Shown here piece after piece: positions 21,501-30,525 of a stretch of DNA of 64,000 nucleotides. The DNA comes from Rhizohabitans arisaemae (GTDB taxonomy: Bacteria; Actinomycetota; Actinomycetes; Streptosporangiales; Streptosporangiaceae). Both the position numbers and the translations under genes were made by a program. The DNA is taken from positions 124,001 through 188,000 of the forward strand of contig NZ_BLRH01000035.1 of assembly GCF_025996515.1 (NCBI RefSeq), in the 5' to 3' direction. The notes beneath the pieces were generated by a model. It was given only the letters and a program-made list of their open reading frames with translations, searched no databases and had not been told where the DNA came from. Position 1 is the first letter of the stretch. Each line of letters starts with the position of its first letter.

Positions 21501-24500
21501 GGGGTCGTCCGGGCCCGGCCCACCAGGATCGTCTCCCCCCAGTCGCCGTCGCCGGCCACGTGTGACGTCGACGACCCGGCGACCCTGCCGACCGGCTGCC
21601 GGGTGCTTCAGTTCGTCTACGCGGACCAGAGCACCGCCACCGCGGAGCAGCCGGGTGACTACGCGGGACGGGTAAGCCGGATCCTGCTGTGGAAGGGCGG
21701 CACGGCCACCGGCGAGTCCCTGGCCGAGTACCTGTACGACGCCGACGGGCGGCTCCGGGAGACCTGGGACCCGCGGATCGTCCCCGCGGCCAAGACCGTC
21801 TACACCTACGACGCGGCGAACCGGGTGACCTCCTTCGCACCCCCCGGCGAGCTTCCGTGGACGTTCGTGTACGGCCGGGTGGGCAACCCCGAGACCGCCG
21901 GGGACGGCATGCTCCTGAAGGTGTCCCGGCCGACCCTGGTTCAGGGGAGCACCACCCAGACCGACGGCGTCGCGACCACCTCGGTCGTGTACGACGTGCC
22001 GCTGGCCGGGGCCGCGGCGCCGTACCCGATGGCGGCGGAGGACACGGCCACCTGGGGCCAGGCCGACACCCCGGTCGACGCCACCGCGGTCTTCCCGCCC
22101 GACTCGGTCCCGGCGGCCCACACCGGGGTGAGCGGGCTCGACTACCGGCGGGCGACCGTGCAGTACTTCAACACCGAAGGCAGGAGCGTCAACCAGGTCG
22201 AGCCCGGCGGGCATGTGACCACCGCCGAGCACGACCGGCTCGGCAACGTGATCCGGTCGCTCTCGGCGAGCAACCGGGCACTCGCCCTCGGCCAGGGGCA
22301 GCAGGCGGCCCAGGACCTGACCGAGCTCGGCATCGTCGGACTCAGCACCGCCCAGCGGGCCCGGCTGCTCTCCACCGAGTCCGTCTACAACGCCGACGGG
22401 ACGCGGAAGGAGTCCGACCTCGGCCCGATCCAGATGGTGACACTGGAGGGGAGCCTGCCCGCCGAGGGCACCCTGGCGGCGCTGCCCGCCGGGAGCCGGG
22501 TCGCGGCGCGGGCCGCGACGGTCCTCCGCTACGACGAGGGCCGCCCGACCGACGGGACCGCCGAGGTGGAGAACGTGGTCACCACGAGCACGGTCGGCGC
22601 GCGGATCGCCGGGCGCACGACGGACGGCGACCGCAGATCCGTCCGCACCTACTACGACTGGACGAAGGGGCGGATACTGAAGACGGTCGAGGACCCCGGC
22701 GGGCTCGCCTTGACCAAGACCATGTCCTACGACTCAGGTGGCAGGCTCCGGGAGAGCACGATGCCGCGCTCCGACGGCAACGACGCGGGGACCACGGTCC
22801 GCGAGTACTACACGGCGGACGGCACCGGGGTCTGCGGCGGCAAGCCGGAGTGGGCCGGGCAGCTCTGCCGGGTCCGGGCCAAGGCCGACGCGACCGGCGG
22901 CGGCGCGGGCCCCGCGCAGCTGGTGACCAAGACCTACGAGTACCACGCGAACGGACGGGCCAACCGGCTGATCGAGAACGTGGCCGGGGTCACCCGGACC
23001 ACGGTGACCGAGTACGACGGCGCCGGGCGCGCCGTCAAGGTCACGGTGACCGGAGGCCTGGGCGTCGCCGTACCCGAGGTGACCACCGAGTACGACGCCG
23101 CGGGGCGGCCCGTACGGATCACCGGGTCCAACGGGACCGTGATCACCCGCGGGTACGACGCCCTCGGGCGGCAGGTCTCCTACACCGACGCCGCCGGCGG
23201 TGTCACCCGGGCCGAGTACGACGCACTGGACCGGGTGGTCAAGAAGGTCGACGGGGCTCCCTCCACGACGACCTACGCCTACGACCACCAGCGGGAGCCG
23301 CGGGGCCTGGTCACCTCGCAGACCGACTCGGTCGCCGGCACCCACACCGCGACCTACGACGGCGACGGCGCGGTGATCCGCGAGGACCTGCCGGGAGGCG
23401 TCTGGTACGGCGTGCTCAGGAACACCGTCGGCACCCCGGTGTGGCGCGGCTACCAGAGCTCGACCGGTGCCTGGCTGCTGAACGACTCCACGGCCTTCTC
23501 GGTGCACGGCCGGCCGATCGACCACCAGGGGGTCTCCTCCCAGTCGTACGGCTACGACGCGGCCGGGCGGCTGACCGAGGTCAAGGACCGGGTGGGACCG
23601 GTCTGCACCCGCAGGGCGTACGGGTACGACGCCAACTCCAACCGCACCTCGCTGAACACGGCGAGCTCGCCGCCCGGCGGCAGCTGCCCGGTCACCGGGG
23701 GCACGGTGAAGAACCACACCTACGACACGGCCGACCGGCTGGTGGACTCCGGCTACGTCTACGACGCCTTCGGCCGTACCACGGCGACCCCGGAGGGGGA
23801 GAGCTACGAGTACCACGTCAACGATCTGATCGCCTCGGCCAGGTCCGGCGACACCCGGCAGACCTGGTCGCTCGACCCGCAGCTGCGGCGGAACCGCATC
23901 GCGGTGGACCGGCTTGAGGCGGGTGCCTGGACCCCGGTCACCACCCGGGTCGACCACTTCGGCTCCGACGACGACAAGCCGTCCTGGACCGTGGAGAACA
24001 CTTCGACCGGTGCGGTGACCAGGAACGTCCCCTCCATCGCGGGGGCGCTGTCGGCGGTCACCTCGGCCACCGGGAACGTCCGGCTGCAGCTGCTCAACCT
24101 CCACGACGACGTGCAGGTGAGCTACGACCTGGCCACAGGCGTGCCGACCGTGCTCGACTTCGACGAATTCGGCAACCCGCGTCCCGGACAGGCCACGGCA
24201 CGGTACGGCTGGCACGGCGCCGCCCAGCGCCAGGCGGACACCCCCGGAGGGGCCGTCCAGATGGGGCTCCGGCTCTATCAGCCGAAGACCGGCCGGTTCC
24301 TGCAGACCGACCCGGTCGAGGGCGGCGGGGCCAACTCCTACGACTACGCGGGCCAGTCGCCTGTCGGCAACGCCGACCTGGACGGCCGGGCCTGGTCCTC
24401 GTGCCGGAGTTTCTGGGAGTTCGCCTTCGTGCACTGCGGAATGCGCTCTGTCTGGTACGCGAAGAAGTGGCGTTCCGTGCAGTGGGTGAAGACCGCCGGA

Positions 24501-24773
24501 GGCTGGTGGGTCCGCGGCATCAAGTACGACAACTGCACGAAGGCCCCGGACAAGCCGTTCGGGATGGACTTCCGGGCGGCCTGCCAGATGCACGACTACG
24601 GCTACGCGCTCTACCGGGCCGGCGAGCTGGTGGCCAGCAAGTATCAAGTCGACTATGTGTTCTGGTATGTCCTGCACTTCGGCGTATGCAAGAAGTACAA
24701 GTGGCGCCGGGCTCTCTGCTACCGGACCGCTTACGAGTACTACACGGCGGTGGTCCTGTTCGGCTGGCCGTAA
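18591..24773 (+). CDS. Secreted Rhs/YD-repeat polymorphic toxin with C-terminal phospholipase A2 domain
   Basis: The 2060-residue protein starts at a GTG (18591) and has a Sec signal peptide (MKPPRLTRTLSAVVSISLVA). A DNRLRE-type region follows (PLVIDPGF near 300, then WNYVESAYPTTRYHN), then fibronectin-like domains (about 480-690) and many YD repeats (YDADGRL, YDAANRV, YDAAGRP, YDALGRQ) forming the shell. The Rhs core end is NSYDYAGQSPVGNADLDG. After it a distinct tail of about 130 residues carries DNCTKAPDKPFGMDF and CQMHDYGYA, with the H2001-D2002 dyad and flanking cysteines of prokaryotic secreted phospholipase A2. The tail would be released by Rhs autoproteolysis to cut membrane phospholipids. 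Targets could be competing bacteria or other cells. The next gene may encode immunity. Confidence 0.9.
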   Translation: MKPPRLTRTLSAVVSISLVATIAPSVSAEAAPVRPLTPVPTPRAACPAEAQDENSATLIARLCGKRVKISGLTTEIDEYFANPDGTTSREHDFRPVRVKRDQGWVPADATLVRAADGSIAPKAAALDVRFSGGGAGPLVRASLEGTELTLGSPVGALPTPTLTGATATYPEVMPGVDLQVTADVDGFSEKLIVKNRWAAANPALKRLSFPAVTKKGSLKADGDGNLTVTAASGKEVFVAPAAQMWDASHERSVKGLRVPGITTDTAEEGKRRPIATRIAKGALEVLPDTAMLTDPQARFPLVIDPGFTSYRYSWNYVESAYPTTRYHNTAEHARVGSSNGGSSKIRSFWNMNLAGMGTRKTIQAATFSAREIWAWSCSPRNVELHRVPTVATTVTWNTQPAGNKFIGAKNVAYGWSSAGIGGASSCPAAWVGWDVKTALQEIMNSGGTSISFMLKAASETDNTHWKRFENNPKLTVTYNTPPAAPTALTAAPCSAVCASPATVTSLRPTLKARLTDPDGQPVNSVFEVWTPNRTTLVTSGAVGDVASGSVASWTAPALTEGTTYHWRVRAGDRIDLSAWSAWQVFTVDTVTPVAPTITSADYPADDWALGAGQAGTFTITPANADAAAVLWSFDNGPQQSAAVTGGAAHEVVFTPATNGPHTLTAWVRDGGGNVSPAATYTFNAGSSAVTSPQDGSTTARRVTLSAAADQGMTDVTFFYRRGSADTWNQVPAADVRRRSDGSAVTWPVPLTGGTSPALVWDVARTLAEDGAVQIRARFGMGTAAPAHSRQVEITVDRNSGGAATQAVGPGFVNLLTGDFSFGAGDVSAFGVGVMRSYSSRDSEAAGSDGLVPVFGAPWTSTGLSEAAPSTYNLLRPTSATSLEIVNIEDQAIGFTKNADGTWSAAPGFADLTLTYTAGNDRYTLADSGTGNTTVFAKVDPAATSYPVRTVYPPTGDGTAVFFHEKVTGADGVVRARPTRIVSPQSPSPATCDVDDPATLPTGCRVLQFVYADQSTATAEQPGDYAGRVSRILLWKGGTATGESLAEYLYDADGRLRETWDPRIVPAAKTVYTYDAANRVTSFAPPGELPWTFVYGRVGNPETAGDGMLLKVSRPTLVQGSTTQTDGVATTSVVYDVPLAGAAAPYPMAAEDTATWGQADTPVDATAVFPPDSVPAAHTGVSGLDYRRATVQYFNTEGRSVNQVEPGGHVTTAEHDRLGNVIRSLSASNRALALGQGQQAAQDLTELGIVGLSTAQRARLLSTESVYNADGTRKESDLGPIQMVTLEGSLPAEGTLAALPAGSRVAARAATVLRYDEGRPTDGTAEVENVVTTSTVGARIAGRTTDGDRRSVRTYYDWTKGRILKTVEDPGGLALTKTMSYDSGGRLRESTMPRSDGNDAGTTVREYYTADGTGVCGGKPEWAGQLCRVRAKADATGGGAGPAQLVTKTYEYHANGRANRLIENVAGVTRTTVTEYDGAGRAVKVTVTGGLGVAVPEVTTEYDAAGRPVRITGSNGTVITRGYDALGRQVSYTDAAGGVTRAEYDALDRVVKKVDGAPSTTTYAYDHQREPRGLVTSQTDSVAGTHTATYDGDGAVIREDLPGGVWYGVLRNTVGTPVWRGYQSSTGAWLLNDSTAFSVHGRPIDHQGVSSQSYGYDAAGRLTEVKDRVGPVCTRRAYGYDANSNRTSLNTASSPPGGSCPVTGGTVKNHTYDTADRLVDSGYVYDAFGRTTATPEGESYEYHVNDLIASARSGDTRQTWSLDPQLRRNRIAVDRLEAGAWTPVTTRVDHFGSDDDKPSWTVENTSTGAVTRNVPSIAGALSAVTSATGNVRLQLLNLHDDVQVSYDLATGVPTVLDFDEFGNPRPGQATARYGWHGAAQRQADTPGGAVQMGLRLYQPKTGRFLQTDPVEGGGANSYDYAGQSPVGNADLDGRAWSSCRSFWEFAFVHCGMRSVWYAKKWRSVQWVKTAGGWWVRGIKYDNCTKAPDKPFGMDFRAACQMHDYGYALYRAGELVASKYQVDYVFWYVLHFGVCKKYKWRRALCYRTAYEYYTAVVLFGWP

Positions 24774-24851
24774 GCCGGGCACACCGTGACCGGGCGGGGG
24801 TTCTCGTGAGGGCCCCCGCCTCCGGCCGTACCCCATCCCCAAGGAGGTCGT

Positions 24852-25223
24852 GTGAAGATCGGCACCCTCGTCTGGTTCGTCGCCCTGCTCGTCGCCGGCT
24901 CGGCGGGGGTCGCCCTCTGCCTCGCCACCGCCGAGACCCTCCCCGGAGCCGCTCCGGACCTGTTCGACTCGTCGTATCTCGCACCGGTGTTCGGCGTACT
25001 CGCGGTCCTCGCGGCGGTGGCCTCCTGGTTCCGTCCCGGAGCTTCGGCGGTATGGGGGTTGGCGGTGGCGGTGCCGTTCTTCGCCGTCCTCGCCTTCCGG
25101 GTCGTGGTCGACGGCAGCGGGGACGGGCTCTGGGTCGTCGGACTCGGCATCCTGATTCTGCTGACCGTCCTCCCGGTGAGCGCGGCCCTTTTGACCGCGG
25201 TGTTCGCCCGCCGGGCACCTTGA
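24852..25223 (+). CDS. Small polytopic membrane protein, candidate immunity to the Rhs phospholipase toxin
   Basis: The 123-residue protein starts at a GTG with a textbook AAGGAGG six bases upstream. It has four hydrophobic segments (about 4-26, 43-61, 66-87, 94-117), so it should span the membrane four times. I do not recognise a family. It begins 78 bases after the Rhs stop on the same strand, exactly where immunity genes for Rhs toxins normally lie, and a membrane protein would be a sensible antidote to an enzyme that attacks phospholipids. The immunity role is inference from position. Confidence 0.7.
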   Translation: MKIGTLVWFVALLVAGSAGVALCLATAETLPGAAPDLFDSSYLAPVFGVLAVLAAVASWFRPGASAVWGLAVAVPFFAVLAFRVVVDGSGDGLWVVGLGILILLTVLPVSAALLTAVFARRAP

Positions 25224-25505
25224 CAGCCGCTTCTCCCACGGGATCGACGTCGTCGACGGCGGGTTCGTGTTCGGTCCGCTCATGCTCCCGGTCGTTTCAT
25301 CGACGGTCCCGCCGATCGCGAGCACGATCACCGCGGCGATTGCCGGGCGGAAAGCCCGATGACCACCTGCCCACGGGGCCGATGGCGAGAGGAGACAGAC
25401 CGGAAAGCCACTGACAACGACACATACAGTGCTGATAAGGAGGCTTGACGCCCCTCGTAAGGATCGTGCAGATTATGCATGGCATGATCCTCTTCGACAG
25501 GGGCT
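25224..25505. other. Intergenic region before the AfsR-like regulator
   Basis: No convincing complete gene is visible in these 282 bases. One forward frame from about 25230 to 25362 reads plausibly as a membrane-protein tail (GFVFGPLMLPVV, then TITAAIAGRKAR) but has no convincing start. It may be a decayed end of the preceding small gene. The promoter of the regulator gene should lie towards the right end, around 25430-25500, where the sequence becomes more AT-rich. Confidence 0.35.
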
Positions 25506-28500
25506 GTGATGGATTTTGCCATCCTGGGGCCAATTGAGGTCAGAGACCAGGCCCTGCCTCGCCCGCTCGCCGGGCTGAAACAGCGGATCCTGCTCGCCAC
25601 CCTCATCCACCACGCCAACCAGCCGGTCCCCCAGCACCTGCTCATCCACCGGCTCTGGGGCGACAACCCGCCGCGGACCGCGGCCGACAACCTCCGCCTG
25701 TACGTGTACCAGCTGCGCCGGGCCCTCGGACAGAACCGGATCGCCCGCAGCCAGGGCGGCTACCGGCTGGAGATCCGGCCCGGTGAACTCGACGCCGACC
25801 GGTTCGAGAGCCTCGCCGAACAGGGCAGAACCGCCCTCGCCGCCGGCGACCCGCACCAGGCGGCCGACCTGCTCCGCCAAGCCGTCGCGCTGTGGCGGGG
25901 ACCCGCCTACGCCGACCTGGAAGCCGTTCCCGAACTCCAGGACGACGCGCTCCGGCTGGAGGAGCGCCGGCTCGCCACCCTGGAAAATCGGATAGAGGCC
26001 GATCTGGCCATCGGCGACGGCGCCGTGCTCATCGGCGAACTTCTCCTCCTCGTCGGCGAGAACCCGCTGCGCGAACGGCTGCGCGGCCAGCTGATGACCG
26101 CGTTCCACCTGGCCGGACGGCAAGCCGAAGCGCTCTCGGTCTACGCCGACGCCCGCCGCATCTTCGCCGCCGAGCTGGGCCTCGACCCCGGCCCCGAACT
26201 GCAGCGGCTGCACGAGGCCATCCTGACCGGGGCCCCACCCCCCACCGGCCGAGCCGAACCGAGTGAACGCCGCGCCCTCGCCCAGCTCCCCCCGGACGTC
26301 GGCGACTTCACCGGGCGAACCGTGCACGTGAAGAAGCTGACCGCGCTGCTCGGCCCCGCCGGCAAGGCCGTACCCGACCGGCGGCCGGTCACCGTCTCGG
26401 TCATCGCCGGGATGGGCGGCATCGGCAAGACCGCGCTCGCCGTCCACACCGCGCACCGGCTCTCCGGGGCCTTCCGGGACGGTCAGCTCTACGTCAACCT
26501 GCGCGGCGCGGAGGCCGACCCCGCCGACCCGGCGCAGGTCCTCGGCCGGTTCCTCACCGTTCTCGGCGTCTCCGGCCCGAGCATCCCCGAGTCCCTGGAC
26601 GACCGGGCCGCGCTGTACCGCAGCCACCTCGCCCACCGCCGGGTCCTCATCGTGCTCGACAACGCGGCCTCCGAGACCCAGGTCCGTCCGCTGCTGCCCG
26701 GAACGGCCGGCTGCGCCGTACTCCTCACCAGCCGGACCCGGCTCACCGGCCTGGAAGGCGCGGCGCTGATCGACCTGGACGTGCTCTCCCCCGGGCACGC
26801 GGTCGAGCTGCTCGCCCGGATCGCCGGGCCGGAACGCGTCGCCGCCGAGCCGCAGGCGGCGGGCGAGATCGTCGCCCTCTGCGGGCACATCCCCCTCGCG
26901 GTCCGGATCGCCGGGGCCAGGCTCGCCGCCCGGCCGCACCGCAACCTGGCCTCCTTCGCCCACCGCCTGCGGGACGAGCACAGCAGGCTCGACCATCTCG
27001 CCACCGGAGACCTGGCCGTACGGGCGAGCCTGGCGCTCAGTTACGTGGGGCTCGCCCCCCGGACCCGCATGCTCTTCCGCCGGCTTGGCCTGCTGCAGGC
27101 CCCCGACTTCGCGGCCTGGGTCGCCGCGGCGCTGCTCGACGTCCCCTACGCCGACGGCGAGGCGGAGATCGAGGCGCTCGTCGACGCTCAGCTGCTCACC
27201 GTCTCCGGGACCGATGCGAGCGGGCAGATGCGGTACCGGTTCCACGACCTGCTCCGGATCTACGCGCGGGAGTGCGCCGAACTGGAGGAGACCGAGCCGG
27301 AACGGGAGCGGGCGCTGGTCCGGGCGTTCGGCGCCTGGCTCGCGCTCGCCGAACGGGCGATGGAACGGGTGCCCGGCCCCTGCTACGCCGTGATCCACGG
27401 CACGGCACCCCGCCACCGGCTCCCGGGCGACCTCGTCGACGAGCTGCTCGCCGACTCCGTCGCCTGGTTCGACGCCGAACGGATCGCCCTGCAGGCCGCC
27501 ATCGGGCAGGCGTGCGCGATGCGACTGGACGAGTTCGCCTGGGATCTGGCCGGCTGCCTGGAGCGCTACCTAGACGTCCGCGGCTTCTTCGGTGAGTGCC
27601 GCCAGGTCAACGAACAGGTCATCCGGGTGTGCCGGGAGACGGACAACCGGCTGGGCCACGCCGTCATGCTGCGCGGCCTCACCGACATCACCACCTGGGT
27701 GGAGAGCGGCCACGAGGGAGACGCGATGGGCTCCCTGCACACGCGCAGCGCCGAGCTGGTCCGGCTCTTCGCGGAGATCGGGGAGATGCGCGGCCTCTCC
27801 GACGCCCACGTCATGTGCGCCTGGGGACTGGCCGGCCAAGGGCTCACCGAGCAGGCGCTGGAGTCCGGACGGCTGGCTCTCCGGCTGGCCGAGGAGTCCG
27901 GCCACCTCGCCGGTCAAGCACGGGCCCAGCTGGCGCTCGGCGTCGCCAACGGGCTGCAGCACCCGGAGGTGACGCTGGCCCACCTCGACGAGAGCCTGCG
28001 GCTGGCGCGCCCGCTCGGCAACCGGCGCTTCGAGTCCACGATCCACCAGTTCATCGGCCTGGTGCACAGTGAGCGCGGCGACTACCAGGTGGCCCACGAG
28101 AACCTCACCCGGTCGCTGCTCGTCCGGGGGGAGCTGCACGATCCGACGTCCGAGTCGCTCACTCTGGTCGCCCTGGCGGGGCTGTACGCCAGGAACGGGG
28201 ACGCGCGGGCCCGGCCCACCGCCGAGGCGGCGGAGTCGCTCGGCCGTCAGTACAACCTCGGGCACCATCTCGCCCACGCCCTCTGGGTGCTCGCCCGGAT
28301 CGACCTCACGGAGGGCGAAAGCGCCGCGGCCGTCCCGCGGATGGAGGAGTCGGTCCGGCTCTGGCGGACCCGGGGCTGGAAGTCGTTCCTCGCCGACGCC
28401 TTGATCACTTTGGGCCGGGTCTACCTGGCGAACGGGTCGGACGCGGACGCGGTCACGGTCTGGCGGGAGGCCGGTGAACTCTTCGCCGCGATGGGCGACC

Positions 28501-28583
28501 ATGCCAAAGTGAGCGAGGTGGCGACCCTCCTGGACGGGCTCGCGGGGGAGGGGGAGTCCCGCGCGGCGTCGTCCAGGCGCTGA
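25506..28583 (+). CDS. SARP/AfsR-type transcriptional regulator with NB-ARC and TPR domains
   Basis: The 1025-residue protein starts GTG-ATG, so either codon may initiate. Domains: an OmpR-like winged helix (about 3-90; FAILGPIEV, KQRILLATLIHHANQPV, NLRLYVYQLRRALG), a bacterial transcriptional activation domain (about 95-245; LDADRFESLAEQG), an NB-ARC ATPase (about 260-560) with P-loop AGMGGIGKTA near 300 and Walker B VLIVLDNA, and a long C-terminal TPR region (about 580-1010). This is the AfsR architecture, which activates secondary-metabolism or developmental genes in actinomycetes. It is the only SARP in the window and could control the NRPS operon, although it is about 9 kb away. It converges with the HATPase gene. 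Confidence 0.92.
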   Translation: MMDFAILGPIEVRDQALPRPLAGLKQRILLATLIHHANQPVPQHLLIHRLWGDNPPRTAADNLRLYVYQLRRALGQNRIARSQGGYRLEIRPGELDADRFESLAEQGRTALAAGDPHQAADLLRQAVALWRGPAYADLEAVPELQDDALRLEERRLATLENRIEADLAIGDGAVLIGELLLLVGENPLRERLRGQLMTAFHLAGRQAEALSVYADARRIFAAELGLDPGPELQRLHEAILTGAPPPTGRAEPSERRALAQLPPDVGDFTGRTVHVKKLTALLGPAGKAVPDRRPVTVSVIAGMGGIGKTALAVHTAHRLSGAFRDGQLYVNLRGAEADPADPAQVLGRFLTVLGVSGPSIPESLDDRAALYRSHLAHRRVLIVLDNAASETQVRPLLPGTAGCAVLLTSRTRLTGLEGAALIDLDVLSPGHAVELLARIAGPERVAAEPQAAGEIVALCGHIPLAVRIAGARLAARPHRNLASFAHRLRDEHSRLDHLATGDLAVRASLALSYVGLAPRTRMLFRRLGLLQAPDFAAWVAAALLDVPYADGEAEIEALVDAQLLTVSGTDASGQMRYRFHDLLRIYARECAELEETEPERERALVRAFGAWLALAERAMERVPGPCYAVIHGTAPRHRLPGDLVDELLADSVAWFDAERIALQAAIGQACAMRLDEFAWDLAGCLERYLDVRGFFGECRQVNEQVIRVCRETDNRLGHAVMLRGLTDITTWVESGHEGDAMGSLHTRSAELVRLFAEIGEMRGLSDAHVMCAWGLAGQGLTEQALESGRLALRLAEESGHLAGQARAQLALGVANGLQHPEVTLAHLDESLRLARPLGNRRFESTIHQFIGLVHSERGDYQVAHENLTRSLLVRGELHDPTSESLTLVALAGLYARNGDARARPTAEAAESLGRQYNLGHHLAHALWVLARIDLTEGESAAAVPRMEESVRLWRTRGWKSFLADALITLGRVYLANGSDADAVTVWREAGELFAAMGDHAKVSEVATLLDGLAGEGESRAASSRR

Positions 28584-28595
28584 CCCGAAACCGGG

Positions 28596-29153
28596 CTAGG
28601 CGAAGGACGGCTCGAAGAGCGCCCAGACGATCTTTCCGCGGAGTCCGTGCGGGGTCCAGCCCCAGCGGGCGGTGAGCGCGTCCACCAGGTGAAGCCCACG
28701 GCCGGTCTCGGCGAAATCGCTCGCCATGATCGGCGCGTCGGCGGTGAGGTCCCGGACCGCGCAGGCCATCTGGGACCGCATCTGGAGCAGCCGGAGCTGG
28801 ATCGGCCGGTCCCCGGGGAGCCGGTCTGCTTCCCGCAGGCCGTACCGGAGGGCGTTGGTCACCAGCTCGGAGACCACCAGCTGCGCGTCGCCGTACAGGT
28901 CCTGCAGGTTCCAGCCCCGGAGTGTCTCCTTGGTGAACTCCCTGCTCGCCCGGGCGGAGACGGCCTCGGGGGCGAGGTCACAGGTGACGACGTCCGGGGT
29001 GAGCCGGTCGGAGAACACCCGTGCGGGAGCCGGCACGTCGTGCCGGGGTGAACCGCGGGGGAGATAGTCCAATTCGAGTGCGGCCAGGAGCCAGCCGGGC
29101 GCTTCGCCCCTGATTGCCTTGCCTGCTCCCCCTGGTGCCAGGTGTGCGGTCAT
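28596..29153 (-). CDS. ATP-binding protein of the anti-sigma-factor kinase type (HATPase, RsbW-like)
   Basis: The 185-residue protein has a Bergerat-fold ATP-binding domain: N-box VVSELVTNALRYG near 90-105 and G-box-like region SDFAETGRGLHLVDALTARWGW near 145-165, ending GKIVWALFEP. Such solitary domains act as anti-sigma kinases or partner switches. It is one of three genes of a whiJ/abaA-type cluster with the divergent XRE-DUF5753 regulator and the DUF397 gene, a set repeatedly found in streptomycetes and relatives and tied to development and antibiotic production. The ATG at 29153 is chosen. The roughly 55 residues before the ATPase domain are not recognisable. Confidence 0.85.
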   Translation of the reverse strand: MTAHLAPGGAGKAIRGEAPGWLLAALELDYLPRGSPRHDVPAPARVFSDRLTPDVVTCDLAPEAVSARASREFTKETLRGWNLQDLYGDAQLVVSELVTNALRYGLREADRLPGDRPIQLRLLQMRSQMACAVRDLTADAPIMASDFAETGRGLHLVDALTARWGWTPHGLRGKIVWALFEPSFA

Positions 29154-29424
29154 CGGGATCCCTGCGGCATCGTCTCAATCACACGGTCCTGCATTGCTCG
29201 CTACCACTAGCCTTCTTCCCGTAGCTTACTGATGCAAGCACTGATGCAAGTGCAAACGTTGTGAACATGCTGACACATCGTCTGGATCGACGACCACAGA
29301 TGAACACATTGACGTTCCCCGTTGTCGACGGGAAGTCACGGATGAGAGGCTGAACGCTTATCCATTCAACGACCGCTCGGGGAGTGCACCCATGATCACA
29401 GCGCGGGCGGAGGAGGACGGACCC

Positions 29425-30303
29425 GTGGACTCCCTTCTCTCGCAGTCGCAGGGCGGCGGCCCGACGGTGCTCCGTATCCTCCTGGGCGCTCAGCTCCGCA
29501 GGCTGCGACGGACCAGGGGTATCACCCGGGAGGAAGCGGGCCACGCGATCCGCGGCTCCCACGCCAAGATAAGCCGTCTGGAACTAGGACGGGTCGGCTT
29601 CAAAGAGCGCGATGTGGCCGACTTGCTGACGTTGTACGGCGTAGTGGACAACCAGGAGCGTGAGGCACTGCTCACCCTCGCCCGGCAGGCGAGCACGCCC
29701 GGCTGGTGGCACAAGTACAGTGACGTGCTGCCCAGCTGGTTCGGCGTCTACGTCGGGCTGGAGGAAGCCGCCTCGCTCATCCGGACGTTCGAGATCCAGT
29801 TCATCCCGGGGCTGCTCCAGACCGAGGACTACGCCCGCGCCGTCATCATGCTCGGGCACCGCCACGCCCCGCGGGAAGAGATCGAGCGCAGGATTCGGCT
29901 GCGGATGCAGCGGCAGAGCCGCCTCTACCGCGACAACCCCCCGAGACTCTGGGCGATCGCCGACGAGGCGACGCTGCGCCGCCCGGTCGGCGGGAGCGCG
30001 GTGATGCGCGCCCAGATCGAGCATCTGCTCAAGGTGACCGGGCTGCCCAACATCACCCTCCAGGTCTTGCCGCTCGACCGGAGCGGGCAGACCGCGGCCA
30101 ACGGCCCGTTCAGCATCCTGCGGTTCCGTGAGCGCGAACTCCCCGACCTGATCTATCTCGAACAGCTCACCAGCGCCCTGTACCTGGACAAGCAGGAGGA
30201 CACCCAGAGCTACCTGAGCGTGATGGACCAGCTCTCCCTCGGGGCGTACTCGGCCTCGGAGACCACGGAGTTCCTGCAGTCGCTCCTGGAGGAGGGCGGC
30301 TGA
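29425..30303 (+). CDS. XRE-family regulator with DUF5753 (WhiJ-like)
   Basis: The 292-residue protein has an N-terminal helix-turn-helix (LRILLGAQLRRLRRTRGITREEAG and SHAKISRLELGR) followed by the DUF5753 sensor-like domain containing GLLQTEDYARAVI and QVLPL. The GTG at 29425 has AGGAGG eight bases upstream and was chosen over the in-frame ATG at 29392, which would add 11 residues and has weaker ribosome-binding sequence. It is divergent from the HATPase gene and followed by DUF397, making the standard whiJ-type trio. In such systems the DUF397 protein is thought to modulate the DNA-binding partner. Confidence 0.88.
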   Translation: MDSLLSQSQGGGPTVLRILLGAQLRRLRRTRGITREEAGHAIRGSHAKISRLELGRVGFKERDVADLLTLYGVVDNQEREALLTLARQASTPGWWHKYSDVLPSWFGVYVGLEEAASLIRTFEIQFIPGLLQTEDYARAVIMLGHRHAPREEIERRIRLRMQRQSRLYRDNPPRLWAIADEATLRRPVGGSAVMRAQIEHLLKVTGLPNITLQVLPLDRSGQTAANGPFSILRFRERELPDLIYLEQLTSALYLDKQEDTQSYLSVMDQLSLGAYSASETTEFLQSLLEEGG

Positions 30304-30525
30304 CCGCCGCACTCCCGAAGCGGCCCGGCCGGTCGCCACTCTGCGTCATCTTCCCAGTACATATGGAACGCCGGATTATTCAGGTGTGCATGCGCTACTG
30401 TTTCGGCTGGGCCCTTAATCCGATGGGAATGGCCCTTATTTCCCCTCGCGTGCGGAACGACCACGAGTGAAACGCCGCCGAGGCGGTACAAGGTTCTCTC
30501 CGCACAGTTCATGGAGTGATGTCAC

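Noticed and set aside
21689-25331. Large alternative open frames within and opposite the Rhs gene
   Set aside because: YD repeats, the Rhs core end and the PLA2 motif are all in the 18591-24773 frame. The others have low-complexity Arg/Gly composition.
25229-25362. Forward reading after the small membrane protein resembling a membrane-protein tail
   Set aside because: No start codon or ribosome binding site, and it would require a frameshift from the preceding gene. Kept only as a remark.
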